Assembly (NCBI GenBank): GCA_963969395.1
Contig: OZ017801.1
Coordinates: forward strand, 2,792,501-2,856,500
From: Pseudoscleropodium purum
Lineage: Eukaryota; Streptophyta; Bryopsida; Hypnales; Brachytheciaceae
Length of the DNA stretch: 64,000 nt
Direction of reading: 5' to 3'
The notes under the pieces were generated by a model that was not told the origin of the DNA, ran no database searches, and worked only from the letters and a program-made list of their open reading frames with translations. Positions 44,181-56,684 of the stretch are shown here, piece after piece (the stretch's first letter is position 1; each line of letters begins with the position of its first letter). A program made the position numbers and the translations under genes.

Positions 44181-44518
44181 CTTTACCTGCTAGCTAGCTG
44201 GCATGATCGTAAGGTAGACAAAGCCTATTACCATGCAAATTAACAATCTAAATATTTTGGGGTCAACTCCAAGAGAGGCATATATTTTTCCAGAATTGTG
44301 TGATTGTTCCACAATTCAAATTGACATGGAACTATAAATTTACGATTAGAATTGTAATTTAAGTGAATTTCTGAAGTGGTTTGTCTCCAAATTAAAAAAT
44401 CATTTATAGAGTGGAAGTCATGAACATTATATAAACAACCAATAACCACTCTTCCATGTATCAAATGATATTTAAGTGTTTACCATTAAAAGATTGACAC
44501 ATTATTCCTTATTGGAAG

Positions 44519-44799
44519 CATTAGAAGATTTTTGGGGCCTTCGGATGCCTATGAGTTATTACAGCTTGCAAATGTAGGAAACAGGTTCAGTACAGTGGTC
44601 TGAAGTGGCTGAGACCCTACCACGTCATTGACCAAATTTAAAATTTTTTTTTTTTCATTTGGAGACTAAAAAGAATTATTAGTATTTTTTTTTTATAAAA
44701 AAAAAAATTCTAACAGCGGGCCGTTCCCCTCACTGCGAGGAACAACTGTGGGGGAATAGGCCTGAAACAAGCTTTTGGACCCCCAAAACTCTTCTAATG
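44519..44799. mobile_element. cattagaag-family MITE, copy 5
   Basis: A 281-bp element, the closest relative of 29961-30241 in the same orientation (cattagaagatttttggggcc … ccccaaaactcttctaatg; interior taacagcgggccgttcccct). The flanks …gaag / taac… show no duplication. Confidence 0.82.
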
Positions 44800-45456
44800 T
44801 AACATAGTGATTTTGTTAGAAAATGATAGAATTTGCATGATTTTCTGAACATTTAAGTAGAGTAGTGGTTTACATTTCAGTTGATTAGGATTTATGGGCC
44901 AATCTACCTGAAAATTAATTAATTAACTTCAAACAACAACTATTCTAAGCTTGGACACTTGCAAAATGGTTCAAGGACACTTGTACTTTACAATTACGTA
45001 ATTGTATGAGGAACACTAATTAATAATTATGAAGGTCCCGTTGAAGTCAACAAACAAATAATGTGCAAGATTCTCAATGATTATCTAAGGTCGAATTGTA
45101 CAATTAACCCTAGAAGGATGGACCCATGATCATTGATTCAAACTTCATTGGGTGAGTGAATACTTTATTGCAAGGGAGCAATTCAGAAAGACATAGTACT
45201 AATAATTAAGGGTTTTATAGGGGATGATAGAGTGCTAGATTGCATAAAAAAAATATATAATTTCTCTAAAAAAAATGGCAACAAGCCATGAAGTTTTTTT
45301 TGCAAGAACTCAAGGCTTCAAATTTTTTTTTAAATCTTGGATATAATTGCTAGATTGTGGATGAAAACAAAAACTATAGAGATGTGATACGTGCCAACCT
45401 GCTAGTGTGATACTTTCTATCCAATATGTAGATGAATGTTGAAATTTGGAGCACCA

Positions 45457-46796
45457 CTATAATCTTTTATATGCCACTTTGACACTAGATAAAAAATGAA
45501 AAATAAAAAATAGCCCTGCTAAGAGCGCTATTTTCAAACAAAGCTTCCTACAACTGCCCAGGTTAGCTGTTATATTCGGAAGTGACGAGAGCGCCAGCGA
45601 CACTGCAGAAGTCGAAATCTTAGACAAGTTCGGAGTGAAATAGGAAATGAGAAACTTCTTAACCTTGCTAAGGAGAGACTGCGCAACATTCTGGAAATGG
45701 TAGACTGCAAAATTGGCTTCAAGATTGCCATGCTCCCCCTGTAGCCTCGCCTTCTCCGCTGGACTGATTCCGGGAGTCTCGATGCATGCCTTCACCAGCC
45801 GCTTCGTTGTGTTCTTGGCATATTTCCAGCAATTGGCAAAGACTGAATCGTAATCGAGATCCTCTTCCTTCAAAATGGCGACAAGAGCCTCCAGTCGGAT
45901 CCGTTTCTCGCGACAGGCCTCAGTGAAGACGCGGACGCCGTCGTGAAAGACGCTAGTGACGTCGCTGCTCGGGATGTGCACCGGATGTGAATGCCGTCAC
46001 CACGCTTGTCAGCCATGATGTGCACCACTTCGGCATGATTCGGATTTCCTGGATGGAGCTTCAGAACGAGGTAGTCGTGGTTAATCAAATCCTTCCTCTG
46101 CACGAATACACTTCCACCAGCTTTGGAATGCAAAATTATCTCTCTCGCAGCTCTGGTACGCCATGTGTTACTGAAAACGGAATACCCTCTTTCTCACACT
46201 TTCTCAATTCATGGTTATCTAATCAAATCCTTCATCTGCATGAATACAACTACACCAGCTTTCTAATGCAAATCTTTCTCGCAGCTCTTGTATGCTACTT
46301 ACTGAAAACGGAATACTCTCGCTCTCACAATTCCTCAATTGCGTTTGTGATTGCCTTACAATTCGTTCATTTCGATTCCGTTTCTAATCCTCTATTCTAA
46401 AGCTGAATTAAGTCCACATAACAATCGTGAAACCCCTCAAAAAGCTCAAATTGTTACTGAATTAGAAGCGGAGAACGAGACTTTGCTGTCTTACGATTGA
46501 TTCACCTGTCTCATCTGCTCGACTTGTGCTGGCGACACGGTTTCCTGGCCATGTTTGTCACCTTGCGCATTGATTCTCATGACGCCTAATCCCGCCTGGC
46601 AGTAGTGAATTTCCTCCAGGGCGAGATCCTCATCCTCACAAAGCTTCGTGTACCGTCGCTGTCCGAGCATCGAAGGGAGATGGTCGAAGATGTCGCCTTC
46701 CTGCTTGATGTCCGCTCTGTAGAAGACTAATCTCAAGGCGTCCCCCACGGACCTCGTAACGTCCTTGCTGCTTGTGATCAACCGCGAGCTCGCCAT
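45457..46796 (-). pseudogene. Two-exon family copy C, with hydrophobic tail, frameshifted
   Basis: Exon 1 is 46796-46506 (97 codons, donor cag|gtgaat); exon 2 is 46097-45457. Exon 1 contains YTKLCEDEDLALEEIHYCQ. Exon 2 begins in one frame (INHDYLVLKLHPGN, AEVVHIMADK) and changes frame near 45978, where two extra bases occur compared with copies A, B and D. It then reads IPSSDVTSVFHDGVR, FANCWKYAKNTTKRLVKAC and continues into a tail absent from the other copies. The tail is Ser/Lys-rich (LLSKVKKFLISYF, KISTSAVSLALSSL) and ends with KIALLAGLFFIFHFLSSV, a probable membrane span 10 residues from the C-terminus. This suggests that the ancestral protein, about 310 aa, was tail-anchored. The frameshift probably inactivates the copy unless it is an error in the assembly. 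Confidence 0.62.
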
Positions 46797-46849
46797 CGAC
46801 CTCGAAGAAGGGAAGCTGGACATCTTGTGTTGAAACATACTGACGGGGA

Positions 46850-46858
46850 ATATACTAA
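46850..46858 (-). promoter_or_regulatory. TATA-like element of copy C
   Basis: On the minus strand tagtatattccccgtcag aligns with tatatattccccctctggg of genes A and B. It lies only about 55 bp from the ATG; about 75-135 bp of leader present in A and B is missing. Confidence 0.4.
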
Positions 46859-46932
46859 ATAGAGACTATAAATTAGATGAATGAAACTAAAGGGAATGAA
46901 ACGGAACTAAACGGAACAACTCCATCGAGAAC

Positions 46933-47171
46933 TACCCCCTCTGTCTTAGTGCTGTTGCAATACTGTTTCAATGGTTTCACTCCTTTCGTAGTATAGTATT
47001 GAAAGTGTATTGTTGCAATACAAAAGTAGTACTGCAACAATATAATTTTAGTGAAAATATAGCATTCCCATTGAAACTACATTGTTGCAGTATCGCTTTT
47101 GTATTGCAACAATACACTTTCAATACTATACTGTGAACTCTTTGCAGCAGTATTGTTTCAATAAGGGGGTA
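46933..47171. mobile_element. Stowaway-like MITE in the promoter of copy C
   Basis: The 235-bp insert 46935-47169 starts cccctctgtcttagtgctg… and ends …aataaggggg. It is flanked by TA on both sides, and its arms form a long hairpin (agtattgaaagtgtattgttgcaatac and its complement). TA flanks and a CYCCCT-type end are typical of Tc1/mariner-derived Stowaway MITEs. It sits about 75 bp upstream of the TATA-like element of copy C. Confidence 0.7.
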
Positions 47172-50169
47172 CTTTCCTGATGTTGCAGCTCCGCATCAGT
47201 TAATGACGAAGTGATCAATAGAGAACTGAACGAAACAATTTCAAGTGAGCGAGTTCACAACATTTTGGTGATGGAGTCAATATGGGTAGTCCCAGCTTCT
47301 TCAACTCAGCTTAGTTCATTTCTCCGAGAATTGAGACACAAAGCTTTGTGATTGGTGGTTGGGGTGTTGCAAACCTCCCATTCTCCAACCTCGTGTTTTG
47401 TTATTTCTCTCCGCAAGTGAAGAAACAACACTTCATTCTCCAACCTCCAACAATTTCTAATCTTTTGTTCTTTTGTTTCACCCCTCCACCAACCACACAC
47501 TCAATTACATACTCTTCACTTAAGCCTTAACCTCTCTAATAGGACTCTTATTTCAAGCAAAATTACTTGTAGTTTACAATTCTAATTCTCCATGCTTGCT
47601 GCACCAAAAGGGGTGTTACACCTTCATGCAAAATGGCTCTCTATTGGCTCTTCAATTTAATTTCTCACCAACTTCTCCGACTTTGTTGAACTTTGCTTCT
47701 TGGAGGAGGTGTGACAACCCCTAATTTCACTTCAACATCAAAGTCCTCTAATTTTGGACTTGGAATTTGAGAAGGATGCAAGAAATTCTTGTGCAAAATA
47801 TGTTTCACTGTTTTTAGGCATCACACAAATGGAGATAGAGATGTTCAAGAGAACCCCTAAATGCCCATGGCCTTTGGAATTTTTAAAACATCAGTGTTTT
47901 TGAAGTATTATAGGTCTAAATGTCACTAAATTATAGCGTAAGTGTTGTAGATGATATGAATCAACTTTGGAATAATTTTGCCACATAGATTATAAGATTA
48001 TAATGTTTTAGTGTTAAAAAAAAGATGCTGAAATTTTCCTACTATGCAACACATTTGGAGATAAAACTTAATTTTTAAACCTACTCAAATGAAAAAAAAT
48101 CAAACTAAAAAGTGATTCAAAACCAAAGTACAAATACATTGGTGAAAAAAAATATCATTCAATTGACCCATTGTGTTCGTAAAATGATTTTGAAATAACA
48201 AAAAATAGCAAAAAAAGTTGCAAAAAAATACATCTACAAGGCAAATTCTCCTACTAAAATGCTTCTCAATCACTCATAACTTTTTGGATTGAGATGAAAT
48301 TTTAATCACACAAACTAGACTAGTATGTGCAACTTTTAAAAAAAATTTAATTGAAAATGGACACTTTACAAAGAAGAAACAAGACTCGAAAGTTTATTAT
48401 GTTTCAAAAAAATTTAGATTTTGAACTTTGAATTGGTCCCAACATTCAAAACAATTTGGATTGACATGAAAATTTTCCTACAACAACTAGACTTCAAGAA
48501 GGATCTAATCCAAATTTTTTTTATTGAAAAATAATATTATACAAAAGAGATTCAAGCTTCTAAAGTTGTTGCCATCAAAATGTTGTTTGGTAAACTCAAA
48601 ATGAATTTGTAAACTCAATATTGTTGTAGCTACAACTACTAATGAATTATTGTAGCTTGAAACAATTATAATATTCTCTACAATTCCCTAGCATTTTATT
48701 CTGCAACAACTAATCATGAATAGCTTTGACCAAGATTCCTTGCTATTGTAATCCTCTAAGCATACCATCATACAATACCATTTTCTTAGTTAGAGCAAGT
48801 TGCAAAGAAGCTCCTCAACCTAACCTTCACACTCACCTCTCAAATGTGGGTCGGCATCTTTACAAAATCACTACCAAAAGTCAAACACCAAGCTTGAATG
48901 ATTAGAATTACAATTGTAGACCAAGCTATACAATTGATGAATTGTTGGCAAAGAGAATTCTTGTATTCACCACTTTGTTTAGTTAAATTACATGTTATTA
49001 AGCTTTACAAATGAAGGGGGGGTATTAGTATAATCAATTAAGTTAGTACCAAGTACACTAACATCGATTACATGTAACAACAATATAAACAATCACACTT
49101 GTTGTAGACACCAATAGCTAATGTGTCATTAGATGCTCATAATTCTTCATAAGTTATAAAGGGTCTATCTCTTTTATAACAATACCTAAATAATATAGCA
49201 TCTCTCACTTTCACCTTTTTTGCATTCAATTATATAGAATGTAACAAAAAGACCACCTAGAAATTGGAGAAGAAGGAGAATAACAATTCTTTTTAATATG
49301 AATGCCACATTTGGAAGGCATATTATAAGTGGTATTTATTAGTTGAAATGACATTGAACAAGGAATCCAAATGCATATCTTTCATAATTAATTAATGGAT
49401 TTCAAAAACCTCTTTAGGACTAGAAAATTCAAAATTTGTTTCATTGTAAAAATATTAGAATGAAGTTGAAGTTTTGTAAGTGGCTACTTTGGTTTTGTTT
49501 GACTTTTTCCTCAAATTATGCTTCGAAGTTGTAACCATTATACAATTTTAGAATTTTAGGCACTTTCAATATATTTATATTAAAGGAATTTGAATTTATT
49601 TCATCCTCTCAAAGTATGTACTAGTACTGGAAATTAGGTAGGTGTATTGGTCATTTAGAATAGCTACCAATGGAAACGATACTAATGTATAACCACCGAT
49701 AATTGCCACTTATTGCAATTGAACTAATGTAAATTGGAATTTGGATAAAAGAATAACATGTTCTTTTGAAAATGGAAGAGAATGGAAAGTAGAGAAATTT
49801 GTACCCCAAATGAAAATAATTACTTTTGAACTTCATTCAAATATGGTATACAAAATGAATAGTTGATTATTTGTAATCCTAAAGACTAAATTAGTTGGCT
49901 GGTTGTAGTGTCCCATTGCTGATGACCATTGGTGTACTCCATTGTTTGGTAAGTTGACTTATAGGGACTTAGTCAAGATTTAGAGGAGAATGGGCAAGAA
50001 TGTATGCACTAGACAAAGAGTAGTTGGTTCAAACCAATATCGTCTTCATAGATTAATTGTTCCTATTGATTGAGTTGGTGCTCATTGAAGGCCATTTTGC
50101 ACTTTCTTTATTTCCACTTCTATTTTTGTTGTTGTCTCCAATGTGAACTATTGCAACTAGAATCACTGG
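47172..50169. other. AT-rich region without genes
   Basis: No supportable gene. The sequence after 47280 has a slightly higher pyrimidine bias for 300 bp (ctccaacctcc…ccaccaaccacacactc) and then becomes low-complexity AT-rich DNA. Confidence 0.4.
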
Positions 50170-50405
50170 CATTAGGAGGATTTTGAGGCCAATGGAAGAC
50201 CATTTTAGGCTTATTCTTGTTGTTGTTCCCCTCATAGTGAAAGAATGGCTTGTCAAAAAAAATGAAAAAATTTGATTTTAAAAAATGAATTTTATATGAT
50301 GTAGTAGGGTCTCAACTATGTCACATTATAGTAGTGGTAGAGTTCTCTTGTTCCATATAGCCTAAGAACTCACAATCTTTTGTTGGTCTCAAAACACTTT
50401 AAATG
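50170..50405. mobile_element. cattagaag-family MITE, copy 6 (diverged)
   Basis: The segment starts cattaggaggattttgaggcc and ends tctcaaaacactttaaatg; the interior keeps ttcccctcatagtgaaagaatggc and ctcaactatgtcacatt. It is the most diverged copy, so the family has been active over a long time. Confidence 0.6.
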
Positions 50406-51004
50406 TATTTAGTAGTTAGTGTTGCATTAGGAAAAATTTTATGCTTCAACAAGGCTATAAATTTTGTACCCATGTGGTGCAATTATAGAAATTAAAAATG
50501 ATTGTTTTTAATTTAGAATTTGATGTGGCACTATTGGTACCATGTTAGAGCCATGTCAAATTGAATATTTTTTAATACTTATATTTTTTCAAAAAAAATA
50601 TTTTTGTTTTTTTTGGTACTTGCACCATGGAATGTCAAAAATTAAAAAACTTATAGCCTTGTTGAAGGTTAAGATTTTTGTAATGCAAGCAAAGGTAATA
50701 TGTTGGTCTTTTATTGGTGGATATATAAGTGCTAATAAATACATAGAATGGTGGTTATAGGTTGTTTATAGGACATTTTTTAATTCAATTATAAATGGAT
50801 TTATAATTTTAGGATGGACTACTTTAGAAATTGGGTTGCCTTATTGAGAAAAGTTACCTCATGACTCATTGCTTAGCCATATGGAAGCATATGCAACTCT
50901 CTAAATTTAAGCTTTGAACTAGTGCACCAACCCATACTGTACACATGGTTCCTATTTACTACATCCTTCTATAGATATTATCCATATTTATGTAGAATAG
51001 AAGA

Positions 51005-51275
51005 ACCTTTTTTTGGTACCATGCAGCTAGATTGTACCATTTCAAAATTTATTTTCATTTTTCATCAGATAAATTTTTTTTTGCCAATAATTTTTCATTT
51101 CTATTAAAAATGTGGATGTGGATGGAGTCACCATATTTGAATGACAAAATGCATGAATATGATTGAAAAGTATTTTTTGGTCCAAAAGATGAATGAATGT
51201 AAAAACATAATGCTTCACCAAACTTTAAGTGATCACCATTTCAGCACTTTCTCTAAAAGTAAAAAGAAACGACAA
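51005..51275. repeat. Dispersed repeat R4, copy 1
   Basis: The segment aligns in direct orientation with 58125-58405: cctttttttggtaccatg, cagattgtaccatttcaaaa, gatgaatgaatgtaaaaa and aatgcttcac.aaa.ttta. No coding potential. Confidence 0.75.
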
Positions 51276-53178
51276 AGTTGGTATAGAATGTTAAGAAATT
51301 AATTTGGGGCAACCTAATTTCACTATTTAGTATAGTTTAATAACCTAGAATCAAATACTCAGTGTCAATCAAAGCTGTTGTCAGTCATGTTGAACTGAAG
51401 GCTACTGTCCATTTAGCTCCAGGATTTCCAACATGCTTACCTTGTTGAGCAGAGTAGGCCAACATCCATAATAAACGCAACAGAGAGCCGCAGGCACAAT
51501 GAGCGCTTGTTGAGACATTCATTAACCCTTAACCCCTAAAGGACTTGATTCATTAAGAAATGGTCAAACTTCTTATCTGAGCTATATTTAAACTTTTAAA
51601 TTGTATTCAAATAACAATCTAATATTTTTATTACTTGAAACTTTGAATTTTATATCACTTTGAAAAATTTCAGTTTGTTTTATGGAAAATTGTGATTGTT
51701 ATCATTTTTGTTGCAAAAATTGAACATAAATGAGTAAAAATATGAAAAACAATCCAAATTATTTGAAATTTTCTTGAAAGGTACAAGTAGAAATGGAAAT
51801 TAGTGTGAAAAATATTCAATCATTTATTTTATTTTTTACACCCAAAACAATGACAAAAAAGGTCCTTAAGTCAAATTCAACTATGAAATCAAATTTATCT
51901 TTTTATTCAATTGATATGTAAAATTTTGATTTTACACATTAGGTAGTGGAAAAATACATTTCCTATTTATATAGTATTTTTTCATTAATTTTGATGGAAA
52001 AATCAAATTATTGTGATTTTCTAAAGCTAAAGGAGGAAATAAAGTGATATCAATTATAATATATACTAGAATAATTTGTAATTTTTATCATAAATGAAAG
52101 ATAGAATGAAAAACATAAGTTTATAATTTAAGTTTAAAATCCATATTTAAAAAAAGAAACTACAAATGAAAAATACACCATATTGTGTTATTTGGATTCT
52201 AATACATGGAGTTTTCAATTGCAATAACTCTTTCAATTTTTGACATTTTTCAAAGTTTCAAAATGGAATAGAAACAAAACTTGTCAAGCTTTGTTTTTTT
52301 AGTTGAAACCAAATTCCAAAAATAGTTATTTTGAAAGTTATAATCGAGGTTGACCGAGGTGCATTCACTTTTTGATGCATGAACCTGTAAGGGTTAAACA
52401 CCAAAGTCATCCTTTTCTATTCCTTTGTGAATCACTAGCGTCCAAAATTGCAAAAGTAGTCATTGCAAGTCAAACTACTATAGAAGATCTTCCCTTTCCA
52501 AAACAAATTTTGAGGATGAATAGTTACACTTCTGTCCTGTACAATTTGATTCCGTGTCATTTATCAGACACAAAACGGCTACCTCGAGGTTCAAGGGTTA
52601 AGAGAAGGTGTAAATTTGGGATCTTTGCCAAAATGGTGGACGGTCAGTTGAAGAAGATCGTCTTCGGTCCCGTAGAGGGTTTCATCTTCAACCACCGTGA
52701 GTAGTAGCTAACGCAATGGGGGGATTGTGTAGCTCTTGTGATTTGCCATCAAGGCTCTCAGAGCCTTCAGTGGGTCCAACATGTGGGTCATGGTGGCTTC
52801 CTGTCGTCTGTTAGTCTCTAAGGTCCTAGATTTTGTTTTATTTGTTGTGCTAGGCCACTTGAAGTTGGTTATATTCTATGATTATTGGCAATGAAATTCC
52901 ATTTCATTTGTTTCAAAAAAATAAAACAAAACATGCCTACCTTAATTTATATGGGAAAATATGGAAGCTGACTTCTTTTTGACCAATGATTTTCTTTCTA
53001 TGCAAAAACAATGAACAATCATTAATTATAGCGTGGTTTCCAATGCAATTGTGGCACATTATGATTGGTCAAGAAGACTCTCAATATTGCAACCAACCCT
53101 TAATTAAAAAAAAGAAGGTGGTGTGTATCACCAGTGTAGGAGGAACACCATCTTCAACTAAAAAATTCATAGTAATTA
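51276..53178. other. AT-rich region with a LINE/SINE-like tail
   Basis: No gene is supported. The segment 52700-52920 is less AT-rich and ends ggcaatgaaattccatttcatttg plus an A-rich tract, like the tails at 31010 and 31998, which suggests a truncated non-LTR element copy. Segments near 51530 and 52600 contain the taaccc..aaagg motif seen at the ends of R1. Confidence 0.4.
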
Positions 53179-53753
53179 CTCCCTTTGTCCCACTAATAAC
53201 TTCCAAAAACCTTCCTTAAAAAGGATGAACTACAATTTTAGTCTTTTTGCTAGTGATAAATGCATTCAAAAAATCAGTAATCCATCTTTAAAATCTATGC
53301 AAATGTTCCAACTTTAGGCACCATCATCTAGGCACCCCAAATCTGTACACAAAGTATCATCTTTTAGCATAATTTGTAAATGTTGCCAACTCTATCATTC
53401 TTGATGATATAAAGGTTGGTGGAAACAATAGGATTTTAGAAATATATGCTCCAACCTAAAGATCCACAACAAAGAAACTTAAACCACTTCATAAACAAAT
53501 CTTCATAGCACCTAAGTGGTCACCAAATAAATTGTCAATACTACTATCTCAAGAAGCATAGCAAGTACAAGGTGCCTCACATGAGCAAGGCCAAGATTTC
53601 TAGGAGAAAATGCTCCCTAATCACTTGACTTGCCCCCACAAAGTTGCAAAACCTGGCCAAAACTTATTCAACAATCAAAATTAGGAAATGGAGTTTTTTA
53701 GTAGGACAAGACTTTTGCCTCATTTGGAGTTTTTTAGTGGGACAAAGGGAGTA
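53177..53753. mobile_element. Stowaway-type element with TA duplication
   Basis: The insert 53179-53751 has inverted ends ctccctttgtcccactaa and ttagtgggacaaagggag flanked by TA. These ends closely resemble the ctccctccgtcc consensus of plant Stowaway MITEs. A partial second copy of the end (tttagtaggacaagac, about 53696) lies just inside the right terminus. No coding region. Confidence 0.85.
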
Positions 53754-54271
53754 TGTTTTGAGAACTTAAATTTTGAAAAATTATGGAATCCATCCAAACT
53801 AATTGGTGTGCATGGGAAAAATTCTGTAGGAAATCCATACTCTAGATTTAGAAGGATTCCATATTTTTTTAGAATTTTACTTTTCAAAATTTAATTACTA
53901 TAAATTTTACAATTGAAGATTGTGTTCGACCTATTTATATCATATAGATCTTCCTATTTCCAACTACGGGTTGGTTGCAAAAATCAACCAAGACTACAGC
54001 CAATTGTAATGCGCCACGATTGCATTGTAAATTGTGTCATAATTAATCTCTTGCTTTTTTTGTTGATTGGAAAGAATGTAGCCTATATGATAAGAATGGA
54101 TCCTTGGTCCAAAATGGATTGGCTACCATATGTGTAATTGCTTAATTCCTTTAGGATGTTAGAATCAGCCTATGGTTAACAATATGAAAAAATCTACATA
54201 CTCAACTACATGGCATCTTGCATAATATAGAATGAAGACTTGGTGTGTGGTTTTGTAGACCAAGGCCTCAC

Positions 54272-56684
54272 TACACTAAAAATGATATTTAGTATTTGAT
54301 TACATTTAGTGTACTTACCACCCTACCAGCCACAACACTAAATCTCAACTTTAGAGGAATTAGTATTGTGTTAAACTTCAATGCACCGCCTCCACTTTCT
54401 CTTCCCTTCTGTTGTCTCCTTTCCTGCCCTTACCTTGCATTTCATCTTTGTTCCCCCCCCCCACATTGTGCATTCAAGCTCTCTTCTTCCTCCTCTCTTC
54501 TTCTTTCCAATCTGCGAGTGACAAAATTTTTTTGGAGGAGAGGGTATACTTCGCCCTTTTGCCTTCTACCTCGTTTGAATTCTCCTGCTCCCCGCCTTAG
54601 CTTGCACTTGATCTTGCCTCTCGCCTGCACTTGCTCCCTATTTGTTCCCATGCCCTTCTCTGTGCTTAGTGCCTGCCTACCTCCACCTACTCTCTGCCCT
54701 AGCTCACACAGGTTCGGTTGCTATAGTCCAACGACGTTTTTTTTTACTCGCTTCCCTTTGACAATTCAAAAACTTCTCTTTAACAAATTAGAAACTTATC
54801 TTTGATAGTCCAAAACCTTGTCTTTAGCAATTCAGGAACTTGTCATGGCTACCCTTCCACCAACACACTCCACACCTCGTCGCTTGCAATAGGTTCCTAC
54901 CATTGTTGTCCGCAAGCATACCATCACCTAGATGGTTCAAGATGAAATCGCACATGGCATCCATAGGCTCTACATCCACGTGATTAATGCCTTTCCAGAG
55001 CATTTTCGTACTCAAAGGAGTGCCAATCTTGTTCTAACTTCTCATTGGTGGGCTCAACATCAACAATTTTGCAATGAAGAAGAAGCTGATATTCCATCTC
55101 CACCAATTTCATGCACTAGGAGCCGGATGGGAGGGCTTAAACAACTCCACACAAAGGCAGGTCCCGGTCGTAGTGCCAAACGATCTGAATGGGTACTTTG
55201 GATCTACTCTAAACTCTTTGATGCATTTGACTAATTTAGAAAAGCTAGAGTGAAATTCTCATCCAAATTACTCATTGAGTTGACTTTGTCTATCTTGCTA
55301 GATCCTAACTCTCCATATATAGCCCTATTTCATGATCCTAAGGACAATGTCCTACTCACGTCAAAGCTGACCCCAAATTAGGTTCAACAATTTATGCATG
55401 TGCACAACATTGTGTTGTTGTCACAATGAGGATGCTTGACTTGTAGTCCCGATAAGGAATTGCAAATCAAAATGGCAACAACTTACCATATAGGTGTGTT
55501 GCATAGGGGATTTGAAACTAGTGTTTTAGATGAAAATCGTATGGAGAACGTTGACGAAACTCATTTTGTTGTGAATTTTGACAATGGTCGAACATTGGAA
55601 TTTAGGGGGGACACAAGTGTCAAGTACACCGAAATGGTTTCTAGTGGAGACTCTATGACTATGGTCGTTAGAATCTCCAGGGGGCATTGATCAATGATTG
55701 AAGCCCCTATGCTCATTTTTACCAATTCCAACAACAATTATCATATTCGGGGCCTGGAAGACAATATTCCAGGGATATGCTACAAGACTAAGCCTAAAGG
55801 CTGGATAAATTAAGCCTTTTTTGCTAAATGCTTTGCTGAACCCCAAACCTTCCAAGCCAATGTTCATGGCCGCACAAAAGTCATTTGGATTGACAATTGT
55901 ACTGGCTATAACATCACCCCAACATTAACAGCTGTTTTGGAAGCAAAACAAGTCAACTTAAGGTATTTACCGCCATGTTCTATACATTCGTGTCAATCAA
56001 CGAACACATTTATCATCTTGAAGGTCAAGGACACTTGGACCAAGCAATAGGAAGCGAAAAAGGCTGAGCTTATTGCAACCAATGCTTGGCAAAATACTGC
56101 TCGAGTTGATGGGCAATGGTTAGGAAAACTCACAAACCTGGGAAAAAGATTTTTTCTACAACTGGTTGCAAATAGTATTGAAGATGTGAATAGAGAGGTA
56201 GATTTTCATAATATGTCATATGCTAGGAAAGCTATGATTAGATCAGGTATGGCTTTGGGTGTTGATGGACTTGGAATGTCAATGAACCCTTTCAACATTT
56301 GCAAGAAATTATAGCCAAGCATCAACTATACTTCCAAAGCCAACAAGTTCCAGCCCAAGTATGAAATCAATATTTTTTTTTATTATATCTAAATATTAAT
56401 TTGTTTTTCTTTATTTGATGTTCAAAGACTTCCTTCACTACAAATATTTTCCACATTTTCTACTCCTTCCATCATTTTACTTGTCTTCAATCTTTTCCTT
56501 TGCAAGTTCATTTTTTTAATGTGTTCTAATACTAAATGTAAACCTCTTCATATTTCAAATTTCCCATAAAGTACTTTTAGTGTTAGAAATTAGATTTAAT
56601 ATTACTTACTTTAGTAGGCTTAATGATATTTAGTGTCATGGTTCATAAATAGTGTTGCTAACACTAAATATCCTTTTTAATGTA
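54272..56684 (+). mobile_element. Tc1/mariner-superfamily (pogo-like) transposon, 2.4 kb
   Basis: Element 54274-56682 with inverted ends cactaaaaatgatatttagt and actaaatatcctttttaatg, flanked by TA. The uninterrupted right arm of the surrounding inverted repeat shows the empty target (ctcactgaccttcctgtg), so boundaries and TA duplication are well supported. It carries a decayed DDE transposase. The first 500 bp are pyrimidine-rich with a poly-C tract at about 54455. Confidence 0.85.
54845..56364 (+). pseudogene. DDE superfamily transposase, pogo/mariner-like, dead
   Basis: One frame can be read from ATG 54845 to about 56280 through several stops (TAG in the first 30 codons, TAA at about 55232, TAG 55378, TGA 55427, TGA 55688, TAA 55812, TAG 56048), then a frameshift to a TGA at 56362. 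Conserved blocks: VENVDETHF-type MENVDETHFVVNFDNG (first catalytic Asp), APMLIFTNSNNNYHIRGL, KPKGWIN, VIWIDNCTGYN (second catalytic Asp), LPPCSIHSCQSTNTFII, GKLTNLGKRFFLQL and YARKAMIRSGM. The arrangement matches a DDE_1-type transposase family that I recall as abundant in oomycetes. The third catalytic Asp, expected in a QPAD-like motif, is Asn (QSTN), so the catalytic triad is lost even apart from the stops. Confidence 0.82.

Noticed and set aside
54296..54805. 169-codon plus-strand open frame rich in Leu, Pro, Ser and Cys
   Set aside because: It is a translation of a pyrimidine-rich low-complexity stretch (including a poly-C run) in the 5' part of the pogo-like transposon and ends before the transposase.
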